Source of the DNA: Evansella halocellulosilytica
Lineage (GTDB): Bacteria; Bacillota; Bacilli; Bacillales; Salisediminibacteriaceae
Assembly: GCF_002335745.1 (NCBI RefSeq)
Contig: NZ_NIST01000001.1
Location: 154,156 to 218,155 of the forward strand
Direction of reading: 5' to 3'
Length of the DNA stretch: 64,000 nt
Made by a program: the position numbers and the translations under genes. How positions within the stretch are numbered: position 1 is the stretch's first letter; each line of letters opens with the position of its first letter. Shown here piece by piece: positions 61,201 through 64,000 of this stretch. The notes below the pieces were generated by a model, which searched no databases, had not been told where the DNA came from, and worked only from the letters and a program-made list of their open reading frames with translations.

Positions 61201-62298
61201 TTATACTTTAGTATAAAATGTTTCATAAAAATTCTTGATATTATGAATGCCAAATTTTTTATTCACTAATCTATTTTGTATTCGTTTGTCATGAAAGAAA
61301 TCCATATCAGTAACCTTTTCAGCCCATGTATGGGCACCCCAGCCAAGATCTAATTTATACACTCTATTTGTTACAAGTACTTCATTTGTTATGCTATTAG
61401 AAATTATACAAGGAAGTCCTGCTGCTTGAGCCTCCAACACTACACCAGGGAGCCCTTCAAAAAATGAGGGGAATAACAATAAGTCCATTCCTTGTAATAG
61501 TTCTGGGACATCTGACCTTATCCCAAGGATCTCTACTTTGTTTTCTAATTTTAATTCTTTTATTTTTTCTTCTATATTATTCCTTAGTCCTCCATCCCCT
61601 ACTAAAAACAATTTAGCATTCTTATCCTTTTCCAATAATACATTAAATACATCTATCAAAAAGTTATGATTTTTTTGAGGGTGGAATCTGCCTATGTGAA
61701 TGACTGCTAATTCATCTTCTAATAGTAAATCTTTTCTTACTCTATTCCTTACTCCCTCATCAAATTTATATTTTTCAACATCTATAGCATTTGGTATAAC
61801 TTTTACAGTACCATCTGCAACCAATTTTTTACCGAACTCACTAATACCTGCTAACCTAGAAACCGCAAATAAGTCAGATGCATAATAACGAGCAAGTTTT
61901 GTTGTAAATCTTTTTATTCGACTATCTTTATTTGAGTTTCTAGCATGGGCAATTCTTACTTTAACGTCATTTTTTAACGCTTCATTTAAATAAATGAACC
62001 CAGTACTTGTTTGATGTCCATGAATGATGTCATACTCTGGGTGTTTTTTAAAAAAGGATCTCCATGCTTTTTTATATTTAAAATAATTTTTTCCTGTAAA
62101 ACGCGGAAAATTGAATATTTTACCACCTAAAGACCTTACTTCATCGGAGAAAAAACATTCATCTTTAGTATGAATAGCAAAATCAAATTGAATTTTTGAC
62201 CTATCAATCGAACGATAAATATCCATTGTTCTACTTTCAGCGCCACCAGAATCAAGTCTACCAAATACATGAAGGACGCGTTTAACTGGTTCTTTCAA
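61201..62298 (-). CDS. Glycosyltransferase family 4 (EpsF-like)
   Basis: 365 aa from the TTG at 62298 (TAGGTGA upstream), GTG three codons earlier possible. VLHVFGRLDSGGAESRTMDIY, IIHGHQTSTGFIYLNEAL, RIAHARNSNKDSRIKR, VIPNAIDVEKYKF, VIHIGRFHPQKNHNFLIDVF, LFLVGDGGLR, LLLFPSFFEGLPGVVLEAQAAGLPCIIS. GAES and the E-x7-E motif point to the EpsF/CapM-type GT4 group. Sugar unknown. Confidence 0.9.
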   Translation of the reverse strand: MKEPVKRVLHVFGRLDSGGAESRTMDIYRSIDRSKIQFDFAIHTKDECFFSDEVRSLGGKIFNFPRFTGKNYFKYKKAWRSFFKKHPEYDIIHGHQTSTGFIYLNEALKNDVKVRIAHARNSNKDSRIKRFTTKLARYYASDLFAVSRLAGISEFGKKLVADGTVKVIPNAIDVEKYKFDEGVRNRVRKDLLLEDELAVIHIGRFHPQKNHNFLIDVFNVLLEKDKNAKLFLVGDGGLRNNIEEKIKELKLENKVEILGIRSDVPELLQGMDLLLFPSFFEGLPGVVLEAQAAGLPCIISNSITNEVLVTNRVYKLDLGWGAHTWAEKVTDMDFFHDKRIQNRLVNKKFGIHNIKNFYETFYTKV

Positions 62299-62307
62299 AA
62301 AAGTCAC

Positions 62308-63393
62308 CTACCGATTAATTTCTTGTAAATATGCATTTACAACAATTCGTCTATCAAATTCTTTTTCTACTTTCTTTCTACTTTTCAATCCCATTTCAAT
62401 TTTAGTATTATGATCTAAATAAATAAATGCTTCTACTTTCTTGATCAAGTCATTAGCATTTTGTTGCTCAACTAAATATCCATTTTCTTCATTATCAACA
62501 ATTTCACGACATCCACTGCGATTAGTTGTAATAATAGGTCTACCACAAGCAGCACTTTCTAGTAATACATTGGACATACCTTCTGGATAATACGTGGGGT
62601 GTATTGTACAATGAGAGAACTTATGAAATTCTCTTACGTCATCTTGCCTTCCATGATATATTACTAACCCTTCTTCTTCCATTTTTCTCAATTTCTCTAA
62701 GTAGTTTTCTTCACAATTACCAATAATATGAAATTCTGTATTTGGATAATTAGTTTTTATATATTGAGCGGCTTTTAAATATTGGTCAATCCCTTTTTCT
62801 TTCATCACTCTTCCAATAAATATAAACCTCAATATATCTCCCTCTGGATATTCCATAAGGTAAAATCGTTGTAGATTTACACCTGACCCAGGAATCAACC
62901 TATTATTATTGACTGCAACTTTTTTACTAATTAAAAACTCCTGGTTTTCTTTATTTTGAAAAAAGACACATTGGGCTTTTTTCAATGATATTCTATATAA
63001 AAATAAAGAAATAGTTTGTAGTAGACCTTTTTTCTCTACAGCGGTACCTAATCCAGTTATATTAGCTATTTGTGGAACATTTAAAAGCCTACAAACTACC
63101 CCACCATATACATTAGGTTTAATAGTATATGTTAATACAACACGTGGTTTATTAGATTTTACAATTTTTTTATAATTTAATAATAGTTTTAAATCATTAA
63201 GTGGGTTTAGTCCTCTTCTATCAACATTTGTTTCAATATATTTACACCCGATACTTTTAAAATAAGACACCTTATCTCCTTGAGGAGATGAAATAATCAC
63301 TTCATATCTTTCTTCAATTAACTTTTGCATTAATTCCTTGCGGAAGCTATAAAGTCCATCAATGGAATTTGTTAAGATAAGAACTTTTTTCAT
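62308..63393 (-). CDS. Glycosyltransferase family 4 (PglA/CapM-like)
   Basis: 361 aa from the ATG at 63393 (TAGGAGA upstream); ten more codons are open upstream. KVLILTNSIDGLYSFRKELM, VVLTYTIKPNVYGGVV, VPQIANITGLGTAVEKKG, LIPGSGVNLQRFYL, FIFIGRVMKEKGIDQYL, HPTYYPEGMSNVLLESAACGRPII. Very like GTs that add the second sugar on undecaprenyl-diphospho-bacillosamine or GlcNAc. Precise donor unknown. Confidence 0.9.
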   Translation of the reverse strand: MKKVLILTNSIDGLYSFRKELMQKLIEERYEVIISSPQGDKVSYFKSIGCKYIETNVDRRGLNPLNDLKLLLNYKKIVKSNKPRVVLTYTIKPNVYGGVVCRLLNVPQIANITGLGTAVEKKGLLQTISLFLYRISLKKAQCVFFQNKENQEFLISKKVAVNNNRLIPGSGVNLQRFYLMEYPEGDILRFIFIGRVMKEKGIDQYLKAAQYIKTNYPNTEFHIIGNCEENYLEKLRKMEEEGLVIYHGRQDDVREFHKFSHCTIHPTYYPEGMSNVLLESAACGRPIITTNRSGCREIVDNEENGYLVEQQNANDLIKKVEAFIYLDHNTKIEMGLKSRKKVEKEFDRRIVVNAYLQEINR

Positions 63394-63481
63394 CAAAACG
63401 TCTCCTAAATTACTCAATAACATACGGTAGTTTTAAAGTTTATTTTATATTAATAACTAATCATTTTGTCTATATTTATTA

Positions 63482-64000
63482 TTAAATAATATTTTTAACT
63501 TTTTTAGCTGGAACACCTATATACATACTGTTTTCAATTGTATTTTTAGTCAAAACACACCCTGCACCTAATGTAACATTTTTTTCTATTATTAGCCCTT
63601 GTAAAATTGTAGAACCAGTACCTATAGTTGAATTATATTTTATAGTTACGTTACCTGAGATTTTACTGCCAGGCATTACAGTAATATAGTCTTCGATAAT
63701 ACCATCATGCCCTATAGTAGTTCCTATATTTATATGACAGTGGTTACCTAATTTAAAGTTTGGATTAATAATAGTTCCTGCACATATGATATTCCCTACT
63801 CCTATATTGGTATATTTACTGACTATTGAGGAAGGATGAATTAAATTGACCCAATTAATATCCTTTATTTTTTTTGTGATTTCCCTTCTGACATTACCAT
63901 TAGCTATAGCAATAGCTCCATATACCTTACATTTTTTTGATTGACGTTTTAAATAATCTGTAGTTCCAATTATTTTATAACCAAGTACTTCTTGTCCAAT
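63482..64000 (-). CDS. Sugar O- or N-acyltransferase, NeuD/PglD family (5' cut by window)
   Basis: 172 residues visible; the start lies beyond the edge. An N-terminal nucleotide-like part (GYKIIGTTDYLKRQSKKCKV) is followed by NWVNLIHPSSIVSKYTNIG and a left-handed beta-helix with hexapeptide repeats (GNIICAGTIINPNFKLGNHC, GTTIGHDGIIEDYIT, MPGSKISGNVTI, GAGCVLTKNTIE) ending YIGVPAKKVKNII. His in NIGTTIGHD is the catalytic His. Acetylates a UDP-amino sugar or a sialic-acid-like sugar; relatives act with a bacillosamine-type pathway. Confidence 0.88.
   Translation of the reverse strand: MGQEVLGYKIIGTTDYLKRQSKKCKVYGAIAIANGNVRREITKKIKDINWVNLIHPSSIVSKYTNIGVGNIICAGTIINPNFKLGNHCHINIGTTIGHDGIIEDYITVMPGSKISGNVTIKYNSTIGTGSTILQGLIIEKNVTLGAGCVLTKNTIENSMYIGVPAKKVKNII

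Overview
The window is low-GC DNA (about one third G+C) from a member of the Bacillaceae. Evidence: strong AGGAGG-type ribosome binding sites, frequent TTG and GTG starts, a ComK homologue, DUF3231, DUF6141, DUF3221 and DUF771 family genes, and a GtaB/UDP-glucose dehydrogenase exopolysaccharide locus. No rRNA, tRNA or CRISPR array was seen.

1-22.3 kb is an accessory region. Almost every gene lies on the minus strand and is short and self-contained: GNAT acetyltransferases, alpha/beta hydrolase, RDD, PH-domain and DUF6141 proteins, a small kinase, GrpB, a histidine phosphatase, a nucleotidyltransferase and tiny membrane proteins. The genes are separated by a family of about 57-bp imperfect-palindrome repeats with a conserved (A/T)AACGGGGAG box at each end. 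Two duplicated genes have homology that starts at one box and stops at the next, so gene plus boxes behaves like a cassette. Two larger modules lie inside: a MutS2-like ATPase without the Smr domain, behind a leader-peptide ORF and a terminator-like hairpin (5.5-7.7 kb), and a GC-richer PadR/DUF1048/ABC-transporter module (13.5-16.3 kb).

22.5-25.4 kb holds a rearranged IS3 relic, a decayed membrane-protein gene and a DUF3231 gene. 25.4-31.8 kb is a minus-strand catabolic operon: a YhdT/PanF-like sodium symporter pair, an M20 deacylase, a tartrate/D-malate-type dehydrogenase, an SDR and an aldehyde dehydrogenase. 32.4-33.3 kb has a short ComK homologue and an XRE regulator. 33.5-41 kb is decayed territory: an APH-like kinase, IS110 and IS3 relics, a DUF899 gene, secreted proteins of unknown role, MITE-like elements with GGGG ends, and truncated DUF771 and methyltransferase genes.

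41.2-45.9 kb is a second, plus-strand arm of the box-bounded array, including a near-identical inverted copy of the nucleotidyltransferase gene. 46.2-49.5 kb is a CPBP protease-family gene split cleanly by an IS21-family element with a 5-bp target duplication. After SRPBCC and YdeI-type genes, 51.7-64 kb is a minus-strand exopolysaccharide operon. Its genes are, in transcription order, a sugar acyltransferase (cut by the window edge), two glycosyltransferases, a Wzx-type flippase, a pyruvyl transferase, a kinase-like protein, a glycosyltransferase, a Wzy-like polymerase, a nucleotide-sugar epimerase, GtaB and Ugd. The last three supply UDP-glucose and UDP-uronic acid precursors.
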